A DNA stretch of 11,231 bases from Candidatus Nomurabacteria bacterium GW2011_GWF2_43_8 (GCA_001000035.1 LCGX01000011.1:1-11231); one strand, 5' to 3'. Shown: positions 1-6,378, counted from the first letter of the stretch. A program made the numbers and translations. Notes: a model not told the origin generated them from the sequence alone.

Positions 1-36
1 CTCAATGACAGTTCCGAAGACTGTTGTGATATCCAT
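1..36 (-). CDS. Start of an unidentified leftward gene (partial)
   Basis: An ATG on the minus strand at 36 opens a frame that runs off the window edge after 12 codons (MDITTVFGTVIE). Support comes mainly from a good promoter just upstream (64-91). An AGGAG lies at 55-59 on the minus strand, but it is 18 nt from this ATG and close to the predicted transcription start, so it is unlikely to serve as a ribosome site. A GTG at 41 in another frame is also possible. Twelve residues do not allow a family assignment. Confidence 0.35.
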   Translation of the reverse strand, partial: MDITTVFGTVIE

Positions 37-63
37 TTCACTACGGGTGCAAAACTCCTGCTA

Positions 64-91
64 ATTATACTATCTTTTTAAGATTTATCAA
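64..91 (-). promoter_or_regulatory. Leftward sigma70-type promoter
   Basis: Read on the minus strand, TTGATA (86-91) is followed after 16 nt by a perfect TATAAT (64-69). The predicted start of transcription is near 57, giving a leader of about 20 nt before the ATG at 36. It is divergent from the tRNA promoter at 125-153. Confidence 0.7.
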
Positions 92-124
92 AATGTTCTT
101 ATTTTATAAGTATAAAATACAAAA

Positions 125-153
125 TTGCAACATGTGAAATTTAATATTATAAT
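125..153 (+). promoter_or_regulatory. Promoter of tRNA-Gly and the CCA-enzyme gene
   Basis: TTGCAA (125-130), an exact 17-nt spacer, then TATAAT (148-153). Transcription should start near 160, about 16 nt before the tRNA 5' end. No other promoter fits between the tRNA and the ATG at 254, so this one probably drives both. Confidence 0.8.
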
Positions 154-175
154 TAAGTAATCAAAAAATAATTTA

Positions 176-246
176 GCGGTCATGGTTTAGTGGTAGAACA
201 CGTCCTTGCCAAGGATGAGACGAGAGTTCGATTCTCTCTGGCCGCA
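176..246 (+). tRNA. tRNA-Gly (anticodon GCC)
   Basis: The full cloverleaf can be drawn. The acceptor stem is GCGGTCA with TGGCCGC (one G-U pair), the D stem GTTT with GAAC around a loop containing GG, the anticodon stem CGTCC with GGATG around TTGCCAA (anticodon GCC at 208-210), and the T stem GAGAG with CTCTC around TTCGATT. The discriminator is A246 and the next bases are CAA, so the 3' CCA is not encoded and must be added after transcription. The gene directly downstream encodes the enzyme that does this. An A at the discriminator is unusual for a bacterial tRNA-Gly, which normally has U73. Confidence 0.95.
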
Positions 247-253
247 CAAAACA

Positions 254-1837
254 ATGGTGGACTCAATAAAAAAAAACTTAATAACTAAAATACCTAAAGA
301 AGTTTTACACGCAACAGACAAACTTGAAAAAGCCGGTTTTGAGGCATATCTAGTGGGTGGATGCGTCAGAGATCTTGTAATGTCTCTCGAACCAAAAGAT
401 TGGGATATCACAACCAACGCCAAACCCGACCAAATTATAGGTCTTTTTGAAAAAACAGTTTATGAAAATACTTTTGGCACAGTTATTGTTATTCAGGAAG
501 ATGTTTCACAAGAAACATTACGTCAAATAGAGGTTACTCCCTATAGAATTGAAGCAAAATACAGTGATTTTAGGCATCCCGACGAGGTAAAATTCAGCGA
601 TAAGTTAGAAGACGACCTAAAAAGGCGTGATTTTACAGTGAATGCTATGGCTTTGAGCCCTAAAGGACATCTGGTGGATTTATTTGAAGGTTTAAAGGAC
701 ATCAAAGATAAAATGTTAAAGGCGGTAGGGAAGGCCGATGACAGATTTACCGAAGACGCTCTGCGAATGTTGCGGGCTGTCCGTTTTGCTTGCCAAATTC
801 ATTTTTCTGTGTCGTATGAAACAACGGAAAGTATTTTGAAAAACGCGGAATTGATTAAAAAAATTTCTGCAGAGAGAATTCGCGATGAATTTGTAAAAAT
901 AATTATGTCTGAAAGTCCGGCCAGCGGAATCGTGATGTTGCAGAAATTCGGCTTGTTGAAAAACATAATTTCGGAGCTGGAAGATGGGATCGGATGCGAA
1001 CAGTTAGGTGAGCATATTTACGATGTTTGGGAACACCTGCTCCACGCTGTTCAGCATGCCGCGAATAAAAATTGGCCTTTAGAAATAAGGTTGGCAGCGC
1101 TTTTCCATGATATCGGGAAGCCAAGAGCAAGGAGGGATATTTCACAGGCACAGAAAAATTCTTTGACATTACTCCAGCCTTCGGCTGGAACCTTCCGTCT
1201 GCAGAATTCTTCTGCGCCTGCTTTACAAAAGCATACGGGCTCGAAGAAACAGTTTACTTTCTACGGTCATGAAGTTGTCGGCGCGCGGATGGCAAAAAAA
1301 ATAATGGAGCGGTTGAAATTTCCGAAAAAAGAAATCGAACTGACGGAAAAATTAATACGCAACCATATGTTTTTCTCCGATACTGAACTGATCACGCTTT
1401 CGGCCGTGCGCAGAATTATCGCCAAAGTCGGCAAGGAAAATATTTGGGATCTTATGAAAGTAAGAGAATGCGATCGGGTTGGAATGAAGAAAAAAGAGAC
1501 GCCATACCGCCTGCGGAAGTATTTTGCGATGATCGAAGAAGCTTTGCGCGACCCGATTTCCGTCGGCGCGCTGAAAATTGACGGAGAATTTATGATAAAA
1601 GAGCTCGGAATCAAGCCAGGTCCACGGATGGGGTGGATTTTGCACGCCCTACTGGAAGAAGTGCTCGACGCACCGGAGAAAAATATAGTTGAACATTTAT
1701 CTGAATTGGCAAAATCACTGAATATGCTCGGCGATGCGGAACTTCGGACTCTCGGCGAACGCGGAAAAGAAAAAAAAGAAGAACTCGAAGATAAGGAAAT
1801 AGAAAAATTACATACTAAACATGGAGTTAGAAAATAA
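254..1837 (+). CDS. cca: CCA-adding tRNA nucleotidyltransferase (poly(A) polymerase family, HD domain)
   Basis: Class II nucleotidyltransferase that adds or repairs the CCA end of tRNAs from CTP and ATP in the cytoplasm. The 527-aa protein has the nucleotide-binding VGGCVRD motif at 34-40, the metal-binding pair D49/D51, the RRDFTVNAMA motif at 124-133, the conserved RMLRAVRFA segment near 171-179, and an HD domain with H285-D286. The ATG at 254 was chosen because it gives the usual short N-terminus before the catalytic motif; the frame stays open upstream to 206, but that part is the tRNA. The start lies 7 nt after the tRNA 3' end with no Shine-Dalgarno. Residues about 297-332 are an extra segment between the HDIGKP motif and the FYGHE motif, where the family normally has only a few residues; it coincides with a set of palindromes. 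The family assignment is firm; whether the enzyme adds all of CCA or only part is not visible. Confidence 0.95.
   Translation: MVDSIKKNLITKIPKEVLHATDKLEKAGFEAYLVGGCVRDLVMSLEPKDWDITTNAKPDQIIGLFEKTVYENTFGTVIVIQEDVSQETLRQIEVTPYRIEAKYSDFRHPDEVKFSDKLEDDLKRRDFTVNAMALSPKGHLVDLFEGLKDIKDKMLKAVGKADDRFTEDALRMLRAVRFACQIHFSVSYETTESILKNAELIKKISAERIRDEFVKIIMSESPASGIVMLQKFGLLKNIISELEDGIGCEQLGEHIYDVWEHLLHAVQHAANKNWPLEIRLAALFHDIGKPRARRDISQAQKNSLTLLQPSAGTFRLQNSSAPALQKHTGSKKQFTFYGHEVVGARMAKKIMERLKFPKKEIELTEKLIRNHMFFSDTELITLSAVRRIIAKVGKENIWDLMKVRECDRVGMKKKETPYRLRKYFAMIEEALRDPISVGALKIDGEFMIKELGIKPGPRMGWILHALLEEVLDAPEKNIVEHLSELAKSLNMLGDAELRTLGERGKEKKEELEDKEIEKLHTKHGVRK
1173..1233 (+). repeat. In-frame palindromic insertion inside the CCA-enzyme gene
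   Basis: Three hairpins lie side by side, each with a 3-nt loop: TCCAGCC/GGCTGGA around TTC (1173-1189), GCAGAA/TTCTGC around TTC (1201-1215), and TGCTTT/AAAGCA around ACA (1219-1233). Bases 1197-1214 (GTCTGCAGAATTCTTCTG) match 8446-8463 in the recombinase gene at 17 of 18 positions. The segment stays in frame and encodes part of an extra loop of roughly 36 residues in the protein. The exact borders of the insertion (about 1142-1249) are inferred from family alignment by eye. Confidence 0.65.
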
Positions 1838-1847
1838 AAACTAGTAC

Positions 1848-1864
1848 ACTAGCCAAGGGCTAGT
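1848..1864. terminator. Hairpin between the convergent CCA-enzyme and zinc-ribbon genes
   Basis: A perfect 7-bp inverted repeat, ACTAGCC and GGCTAGT, with an AAG loop. It contains the zinc-ribbon gene's stop codon (1860-1862) and sits 10 nt after the CCA-enzyme stop. On the minus strand it is followed, after a few bases, by a T-rich stretch (GTTTTTATTTT), so it best fits a terminator of the leftward gene. A T-tract is missing on the plus strand. Confidence 0.5.
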
Positions 1865-3539
1865 AAACTTCCTGCTGGTAGCAGGTCTCGCAGTAAACCG
1901 TCTCCGGCCGGTCGGGGGAGTAGCTCGTTTCAAATTCATTTTCGCATTTTTTCTCGCCGTGTACGTGATTTGTAAGTTCGCATATGCAGGTGCGATGCCA
2001 AAGCTGGCGCGGATTGCGTTTTTTCATCCGGTCTTGATGCCGGCATTCGAAATCCTTATGCGGCAAAGGGAGCCCCATTCTCTTATAAAAATCAAATTCT
2101 CCCTTGGTGATGCGGAAATTCTTTTTACAGTCCTGGCAGACCAAAACTTGATTCAAAATATCCTCCGAGACTTCTCCGATGGTCTCCGGAATTTCTTTTT
2201 CTTTGATGGTTTCCTTGCCGTAAGTGCCGGAAGTTTGATTTTGCCAGTTGAAACCTTTTTCCATCGCTTCTTTTTCAGTTAAAGGCGCATATTCCTGAAT
2301 CAGGGTTTCGTTGTATCCGTGCGGAGAAAGAAAGGAGGGCAGAAAGTCCCCATAGACCCCTTCTTTTTTCAGACTTTCTATAATCTTTTCTTTGGTTTTT
2401 TCATATTCTTCTTTTCCATATTGTTTGTTTAATATGCAATATTTTTTCTTTTTTAGGCCGATACATCCGAAACAGCTGTCGCAGTTGTGCAAACTATCGG
2501 AATATTCTGAATTGCTGGTGTACAGCACATAAGCGGAATGCTTCACGTTGTATGTTTGCAAGGCTGCCATTACGTCAAGATTCAGTTCTGGTTTGTAATA
2601 ACAGTTGTTTAAATCCCAGCAATCAATAGGACCTTCAGCGTCGGCGATATATCTGCAATTTTTTGCGTTTTCCGAATCAAAACCGCGAACCACATCGTGG
2701 CAATTGTACATATAATCTCCGGTCGCGTTCTTGCATTTCACTTGATGGGAGTATTTTACCAAAGCTTTCTTTTTAAAATTCTCAAATTCTATTTTTGCTT
2801 CTTCTAGTTTTTCATGAGAGGACAAAATTTCTCTTTTTTTCTTCTCATACTCTTCTTTTGAGACAGGCTGGTTGAAAATGCAGTAACTTTTGTGCCTCAA
2901 ATTGGTGGAAAAGATGCAATTTTGGCAGTCGCGCAAATTGAAACAAAAAAGCAAATCGATGCTGTTTTCACAGCTGTCCGCGTGAAAGCATTGATAGCAC
3001 TTTCGGCAGTCGATGCATTCATACAGGAACTCGGAATCCTGGATAAAGTCATTATCGATCGCGAATTTGCTTCGATAGATCAGCCGGCCGTACATCGAAT
3101 CCTCATTTTTTTGCGCGGCGAATATCAGGTAGCAATTTTTATTGTCTTCCGAATTGTTCACGTAGTCGCTGTTTACTCCGTTGATATTCAAAAGCGATAT
3201 GCGCGGTATTTTATTTCGCAATTCAAGAAATTGATCAAAAAACGGCCGGCTTGGATCATAACCCTGTCCGTAATCAATCGCATCCCAATCATCTCCCCAC
3301 CAAACGTGCTGGTCATAAACAGAGAAGGGAGTATTTTCCGGGTAAATGGAGATTATCGACTTTCCGCTTTTACTGCAGGTCCTTTTATATAAAGTTCTCT
3401 CATTACGGAAGCAGAGCCGTCGCATTATCCGGCATTCCGGGCAATAATTGGGAGTTGGAGATCGCATCTTTTCATAAAAATTGAGGTCTTCTTTCTCGAC
3501 CTCGAAATTTTCACCGCAGGTTTTGCACTGTTTTTCCAT
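1860..3539 (-). CDS. Large Cys-rich protein with duplicated zinc ribbons, function unknown
   Basis: A 559-aa soluble protein with 33 cysteines and no signal peptide or membrane segment. An N-terminal ribbon (C5, C8, C33, C36, then a conserved tract to C55) is repeated near the C-terminus at a constant offset of 463 residues without gaps (C468, C471, D496 in place of the third Cys, C499, C518). The tail (532-559) adds a further zinc-type motif: C532, an RPE-VYC segment, and C550-x2-C553. The middle has two Cys-rich stretches (about 136-218 and 269-366), each ending in the same module, YCI-F/L-N followed by KEEYEK (219-232 and 367-381). Similar multi-cysteine proteins occur in CPR genomes, but I know of no established function. 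The short strand-like periodicity of the middle could be a beta-solenoid; that is inference. It starts 2 nt after the stop of the acylphosphatase-like gene, so the two form one transcription unit. It could act as a metal-binding scaffold or nucleic-acid-binding protein; neither is shown. Confidence 0.85.
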   Translation of the reverse strand: MEKQCKTCGENFEVEKEDLNFYEKMRSPTPNYCPECRIMRRLCFRNERTLYKRTCSKSGKSIISIYPENTPFSVYDQHVWWGDDWDAIDYGQGYDPSRPFFDQFLELRNKIPRISLLNINGVNSDYVNNSEDNKNCYLIFAAQKNEDSMYGRLIYRSKFAIDNDFIQDSEFLYECIDCRKCYQCFHADSCENSIDLLFCFNLRDCQNCIFSTNLRHKSYCIFNQPVSKEEYEKKKREILSSHEKLEEAKIEFENFKKKALVKYSHQVKCKNATGDYMYNCHDVVRGFDSENAKNCRYIADAEGPIDCWDLNNCYYKPELNLDVMAALQTYNVKHSAYVLYTSNSEYSDSLHNCDSCFGCIGLKKKKYCILNKQYGKEEYEKTKEKIIESLKKEGVYGDFLPSFLSPHGYNETLIQEYAPLTEKEAMEKGFNWQNQTSGTYGKETIKEKEIPETIGEVSEDILNQVLVCQDCKKNFRITKGEFDFYKRMGLPLPHKDFECRHQDRMKKRNPRQLWHRTCICELTNHVHGEKKCENEFETSYSPDRPETVYCETCYQQEVY

Positions 3540-3541
3540 TT

Positions 3542-3823
3542 TTATTGTCCGGTAGTGACGGCGAATTCCTTAAACTCTCCGATTGTTTCTTCCCATTTCA
3601 CATAAAAATTTTCCAACGGGGAGAGAAAATTATATTTTCCGATTTTTTTAGCGAATACCGTCAGATTCTTATCTTCACCCTCGGCGATGACTTTTACGCT
3701 GCCGTCGCTTTTGATGAAGGCAACACCCTTGAGCCCTAGCTGAACAGCGCAACTTTTGACCCAAGATAGGTAACTTGGCTCCAAGGATTTGGCCGATATT
3801 CCACTTTCTATTCGTCTGAGCAT
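3542..3823 (-). CDS. Acylphosphatase-fold protein lacking the catalytic Arg and Asn
   Basis: A 93-aa protein whose length and C-terminal two-thirds fit the acylphosphatase family: residues 28-32 (QLGLK), the DGSV-V turn at 40-45, AEGE at 47-50, and a final strand with WEE-x2-GEF (77-84). In active enzymes the helix begins F-R-Y-W-V and the loop reads W-V-R-N. Here the same positions read Y-L-S-W-V (18-22) and V-A-F-I (34-37), so the catalytic Arg is Leu19 and the catalytic Asn is Ile37. The protein should not hydrolyse acyl phosphates by the known mechanism and may be a binding domain. The predicted mRNA is leaderless: the ATG coincides with the expected +1 of the promoter at 3830-3858. It is the first gene of a unit with the zinc-ribbon protein. 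Confidence 0.75.
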   Translation of the reverse strand: MLRRIESGISAKSLEPSYLSWVKSCAVQLGLKGVAFIKSDGSVKVIAEGEDKNLTVFAKKIGKYNFLSPLENFYVKWEETIGEFKEFAVTTGQ

Positions 3824-3829
3824 TCGTTA

Positions 3830-3858
3830 ATAATACGTTAGATAAAGATTATTGTCAA
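3830..3858 (-). promoter_or_regulatory. Promoter of the acylphosphatase-like/zinc-ribbon unit (leaderless)
   Basis: On the minus strand a perfect TTGACA (3853-3858), 17-nt spacer, and TATTAT (3830-3835). Six bases separate the -10 from the ATG at 3823, which puts the expected +1 on the A of the start codon. Confidence 0.85.
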
Positions 3859-3869
3859 AGATTTTCGTC
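3853..3869 (-). promoter_or_regulatory. Shared promoter box, left copy
   Basis: The minus strand reads GACGAAAATCTTTGACA, covering the -35 and the 11 bases upstream. The divergent regulator promoter carries GTCGAAAATAATTGACA at 3929-3945. They agree at 14 of 17 positions; six of those are the -35 itself, and the extra agreement (CGAAAAT) lies outside it. It is a candidate operator for the neighbouring TrmB-like regulator. Confidence 0.45.
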
Positions 3870-3928
3870 ATTATTTTTACTATTATATTTAATATCCTTA
3901 TTATATATTTAGAAAATGGCTTATTTTT

Positions 3929-3945
3929 GTCGAAAATAATTGACA
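3929..3945 (+). promoter_or_regulatory. Shared promoter box, right copy
   Basis: GTCGAAAATAATTGACA, in inverted orientation relative to the copy at 3853-3869, includes the -35 of the TrmB-like gene. The arrangement would allow one regulator to control both divergent units, including its own gene. This is inferred from sequence similarity and position only. Confidence 0.45.
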
Positions 3946-3967
3946 CAATTTATCTATCGGCTATAAT
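3940..3967 (+). promoter_or_regulatory. Promoter of the TrmB-like regulator (leaderless)
   Basis: TTGACA (3940-3945), 16-nt spacer, TATAAT (3962-3967), both perfect hexamers. The sequence AACAGT (6 nt) then leads into the ATG at 3974, so the transcript is predicted to begin at the start codon. Confidence 0.9.
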
Positions 3968-3973
3968 AACAGT

Positions 3974-4774
3974 ATGAAAGAGCCCATAAAAAACAAGCTG
4001 CAAAAGATACTCCTGGAAATTGGATTTTCTGCCAAGGAGGCGGATGTGTATTTAGCCACTCTCGTCTTAGGCCGGGGCACTGCGTCAAAAATCGCCCGAG
4101 AAGCGCGCATTGCCAGAACGACCGTCTATGACATTTTAGGTTCATTGTTCGATAAAGGTTTGGTGACTTTGACCGGCAAGGAACCGAAGCAGGAATATGT
4201 CGCGGAATCGCCCAACCAGCTCCGGGAATATATTCTCGGCGAGTTCAATAAAAAACAAAAAGATTTGAAAAAAGCGGATTCAACTTTGATTCCCCAGCTC
4301 AAATCAATCCACAATATCGAGAACCATCCGAAGGTCATGTTTTATGAAGGACGAGAGGGCCTGGAACGCGTCTACGAAGATACATTGACTTCCCACGAAC
4401 CCATCCGGGCGTACGCTAGTGTCGGAGATATGAATATAGGTTTGCCCGGTTATTTCCCGGGATATTTCAAGAGAAGGGCCGGAAAAGGCATTGCCATCCG
4501 CGCGATTATTCCGGATACTGAAGCAGGGCTGGAACGGAAAACTTTTGATAAGGAAGAAATGAGAGAAACGGCTCTCGTGCCGAAGAATTCCTTTCTTTTT
4601 TCTCCGGAAATAAATATTTACGACAACAAAGTGATGATCGCTTCCTGGCGGGAGAAGCTCGGTATAATTATTGAATCGAATGAAATCGCCGACGCGATGA
4701 AAAAGATTTTTGAGCTGGCCTGGGCTGAAGCCAAAAGATTGGATGGCGATTTGAGGAGAAAATCGGACTTCTGA
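3974..4774 (+). CDS. TrmB-family transcriptional regulator
   Basis: A 266-aa cytoplasmic DNA-binding protein. Residues about 9-75 form the TrmB-type winged helix: the opening GFSAKEADVYLATL, a recognition-helix region around residues 45-56 (RIARTTVYDIL), and a wing at 60-75. A charged helical linker (about 82-113) probably mediates dimer formation. The C-terminal part (about 118-258) resembles the phospholipase D-like effector domain found in this family (FYEGREGLERVYED at 123-136 is typical). The ligand cannot be told from the sequence. TrmB proteins are best known as sugar-responsive regulators in Archaea and are also frequent in CPR bacteria. The divergent acylphosphatase/zinc-ribbon unit is the most likely target along with its own promoter. 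It converges on the channel gene with 15 nt between the stops. Confidence 0.85.
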   Translation: MKEPIKNKLQKILLEIGFSAKEADVYLATLVLGRGTASKIAREARIARTTVYDILGSLFDKGLVTLTGKEPKQEYVAESPNQLREYILGEFNKKQKDLKKADSTLIPQLKSIHNIENHPKVMFYEGREGLERVYEDTLTSHEPIRAYASVGDMNIGLPGYFPGYFKRRAGKGIAIRAIIPDTEAGLERKTFDKEEMRETALVPKNSFLFSPEINIYDNKVMIASWREKLGIIIESNEIADAMKKIFELAWAEAKRLDGDLRRKSDF

Positions 4775-4789
4775 TTTTTTTGGCCGGCT

Positions 4790-5452
4790 TTAGTCGGCAA
4801 AGTGGCCGTGAACATCTTCACCGAAGAGAGCATGGTAGATTGCCTTCATTATCCTTTCAAGGATGCGCGTGCTGTACGAGGAAAGATTGAAAATTACCGC
4901 CAAGGTCAGGAGCGTAAGGGCGAGATTGATGTTTTGGAAGCTCAAGGGAATGGCGATAAGCGCGCAGACGACGGGCACCATGGTGCGGATCGTGCTCCCG
5001 CGGATTTCCCGTTTGCTGATTTCCGGATTTTGGATATGCGGGGAAAAAAGCACATATCTCCGCATCCAATACAGCGTAAGTCCGGTCAGGATGACGTGCA
5101 CGCCGAAGATTATGATCGACATCTCATTTTCATTATATTGTCCGAGCAGGCCAGCGGAAAAGGGCACCAGGCTTATCAGCATGAAAAACAGCGCGTTGAT
5201 ATTGGTGAGCATCGGGTCCACGTTTTTTGCGTAAATAGAGATAAAAAAGTGATGCGCGCGCCAGTAGGTGAAAAGCAGGGAAAAACTGAGCACATAACTT
5301 AAGAAAACAGGCAAGAGCTTTTTTATTTCCAGCCAGAGGCCGAGATTGTCTGTCGGTCCCCAGATGACCGGCACTTTTATTTCAAAAACGAGGATGGTCA
5401 TGACTATGGCGAAGATGCCGTCGGAGAGCTGGTCTAGGCGCGTGTGGTTCAT
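4790..5452 (-). CDS. TMEM175-like (DUF1211) potassium channel subunit
   Basis: A 220-aa integral membrane protein with six predicted transmembrane segments (about 10-27, 44-63, 86-103, 112-129, 156-171, 176-191). The first contains the family signature RLDQLSDGIFAI at 5-16; the usual Phe-Ser-Asp is Leu-Ser-Asp here. Bacterial members of this family form tetrameric potassium-selective channels. The ATG at 5452 was chosen over an in-frame TTG at 5476 because the upstream codons overlap the promoter and the family begins close to the RL-x4-SDG motif. A promoter at 5459-5487 makes the mRNA leaderless. It is divergent from glutamate racemase, sharing a near-identical promoter core. Confidence 0.85.
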   Translation of the reverse strand: MNHTRLDQLSDGIFAIVMTILVFEIKVPVIWGPTDNLGLWLEIKKLLPVFLSYVLSFSLLFTYWRAHHFFISIYAKNVDPMLTNINALFFMLISLVPFSAGLLGQYNENEMSIIIFGVHVILTGLTLYWMRRYVLFSPHIQNPEISKREIRGSTIRTMVPVVCALIAIPLSFQNINLALTLLTLAVIFNLSSYSTRILERIMKAIYHALFGEDVHGHFAD

Positions 5453-5458
5453 GCTAAA

Positions 5459-5487
5459 AGCATAGCAAATTATCAATTTTTACTCAA
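5459..5487 (-). promoter_or_regulatory. Promoter of the TMEM175-like gene (leaderless)
   Basis: On the minus strand TTGAGT (5482-5487), 17-nt spacer, TGC-TATGCT as an extended -10 (hexamer 5459-5464), then TTTAGC (6 nt) and the ATG. The stretch 5459-5482 is repeated in inverted orientation at 5549-5571. Confidence 0.7.
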
Positions 5488-5543
5488 CACATATATCCGC
5501 CTGTTGGCGTATTGCTTTGCTCGCGCCGTCGCGCTGCGCAGAG

Positions 5544-5571
5544 TTTCATAAAAATTATAATTTGCTATGCT
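5544..5571 (+). promoter_or_regulatory. Promoter of glutamate racemase (leaderless)
   Basis: TTTCAT (5544-5549), 16-nt spacer, and an extended -10 TGC-TATGCT (hexamer 5566-5571), 6 nt before the ATG. An alternative -10, TATAAT at 5556-5561, lies within the spacer and would give a leader of about 10 nt. The mirror-image match to the divergent promoter favours TATGCT, but both may be used. Confidence 0.6.
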
Positions 5572-5577
5572 TAGCTT

Positions 5578-6378
5578 ATGCGAATAGGAATTTTTGATTC
5601 AGGGCTGGGCGGGCTGATTATCGCTAAATCGATAGTAAAAGCGATGCCCCAGTACGACTATGTTTATTTAGGCGATACTAAAAGAGTGCCTTATGGCAAC
5701 CGTTCCCATGAGGCGGTTTACCAATTTACCCGCGAGGCGGTGGATTATTTATTTAAAAAAGAAAATTGCGCGCTGGTAATTCTGGCTTGCAATACCGCTT
5801 CCGCCAGAGCATTAAGAAGGATTCAGAAAGATTATAAAAATACAAATAAAAAAGTATTGGGTGTTTTGATTCCGGCGGCGGAGGGAGCGGCTGAATTTAA
5901 AAGAATCGGAGTATTGGGAACTTCCGGCACGGTGTCTTCGGGAGCTTTTCCAAAAGAAATTTTAAAATTATGGAAAAACAAGCCCGCCGGAGGACGGGTA
6001 AAAATTTTTCAAAATCCGGCGCCCTTGCTTGTACCTCTGGCGGAAGAAGGGGAGACGAAAAATGCTTTGCCATTTATAAAAAAGTACTTGCAAGTGTTTT
6101 TGAATAAAAAGTTGGATGCGCTGGTACTCGGCTGTACGCATTATCCGATATTCAAACAAGAAATTAAAAAATTATTGCCAAGAACTATAAAAATAATTTC
6201 TCAAGATGAAATAGTTCCAAAAAAATTAAAAAATTACCTGGCGCGGCATCAGGAAATCTCCAAGAAGCTTTCAAAAGATAAAACTACAAAGATCCTAGTT
6301 ACTGACATGACACAAAGCGTTAAAAAACTCTCGCAGAAGTGGTTCGGGAAAGCAAAACCCAAGCTTGTGTCTCTATGA
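5578..6378 (+). CDS. murI: Glutamate racemase
   Basis: Interconverts L- and D-glutamate, supplying D-Glu for peptidoglycan in the cytoplasm. The 266-aa protein has the N-terminal GIFDSGLGG motif (4-12, with D7 and S8), YLGDTKRVPYG at 30-40, the first catalytic cysteine in ACNTASA (C71), and the second in GCTHYP (C186, followed by H188). All catalytic positions of the family are present and the length is normal. The start follows the promoter at 5544-5571 directly and the motif begins at residue 4, so the start is well placed. It is followed by the Ig-like protein gene, which has its own promoter beginning one base after the murI stop. Confidence 0.95.
   Translation: MRIGIFDSGLGGLIIAKSIVKAMPQYDYVYLGDTKRVPYGNRSHEAVYQFTREAVDYLFKKENCALVILACNTASARALRRIQKDYKNTNKKVLGVLIPAAEGAAEFKRIGVLGTSGTVSSGAFPKEILKLWKNKPAGGRVKIFQNPAPLLVPLAEEGETKNALPFIKKYLQVFLNKKLDALVLGCTHYPIFKQEIKKLLPRTIKIISQDEIVPKKLKNYLARHQEISKKLSKDKTTKILVTDMTQSVKKLSQKWFGKAKPKLVSL

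Larger units (their letters stand above)
5459..5571. repeat. Inverted pair of near-identical promoter cores
   Basis: Bases 5459-5482 (plus strand) and 5549-5571 (minus strand) are the same 23-24 nt sequence with a single extra C at 5474. Each copy holds the spacer and -10 of one of the two divergent genes. Between them, 5483-5548 contains a small CGCC/GGCG hairpin near 5498-5509 and a GCG-rich stretch (5521-5540), with no coding frame of note. Confidence 0.7.

Noticed and set aside
206..253. Open frame upstream of the CCA-enzyme ATG, starting at an ATG inside the tRNA gene
   Set aside because: It translates the tRNA sequence; the family's N-terminus fits the ATG at 254.
254..1837. Impression that the CCA-enzyme gene changes base composition midway, as in a hybrid gene
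   Set aside because: A rough count of G+C in several 60-base lines from both halves overlaps widely (about one third to one half), so no clear step exists.
2892..3392. A 166-codon open frame on the plus strand
   Set aside because: It is antisense to the Cys-rich zinc-ribbon gene, whose motifs and internal duplication prove the minus-strand reading.
4775..4805. T-run and GC-rich hairpin between the TrmB-like and channel genes as an intrinsic terminator
   Set aside because: The T-run precedes the stem on the plus strand and is an A-run after it on the minus strand, so the order is wrong for either gene; the stem is only 5 bp.
4802..5302. A 166-codon open frame on the plus strand
   Set aside because: It is antisense to the TMEM175-like gene and lacks any recognisable motif; the reverse frame has six membrane segments and the family signature.
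5453..5476. In-frame TTG start extending the TMEM175-like protein by 8 residues
   Set aside because: The extra codons overlap the -10 element, and the family starts near the ATG at 5452.
5459..5571. Inverted repeat read as ends of a small mobile element
   Set aside because: Each arm coincides with a promoter in correct register for its gene, and the 66-nt interior has no gene; no target duplication is seen.
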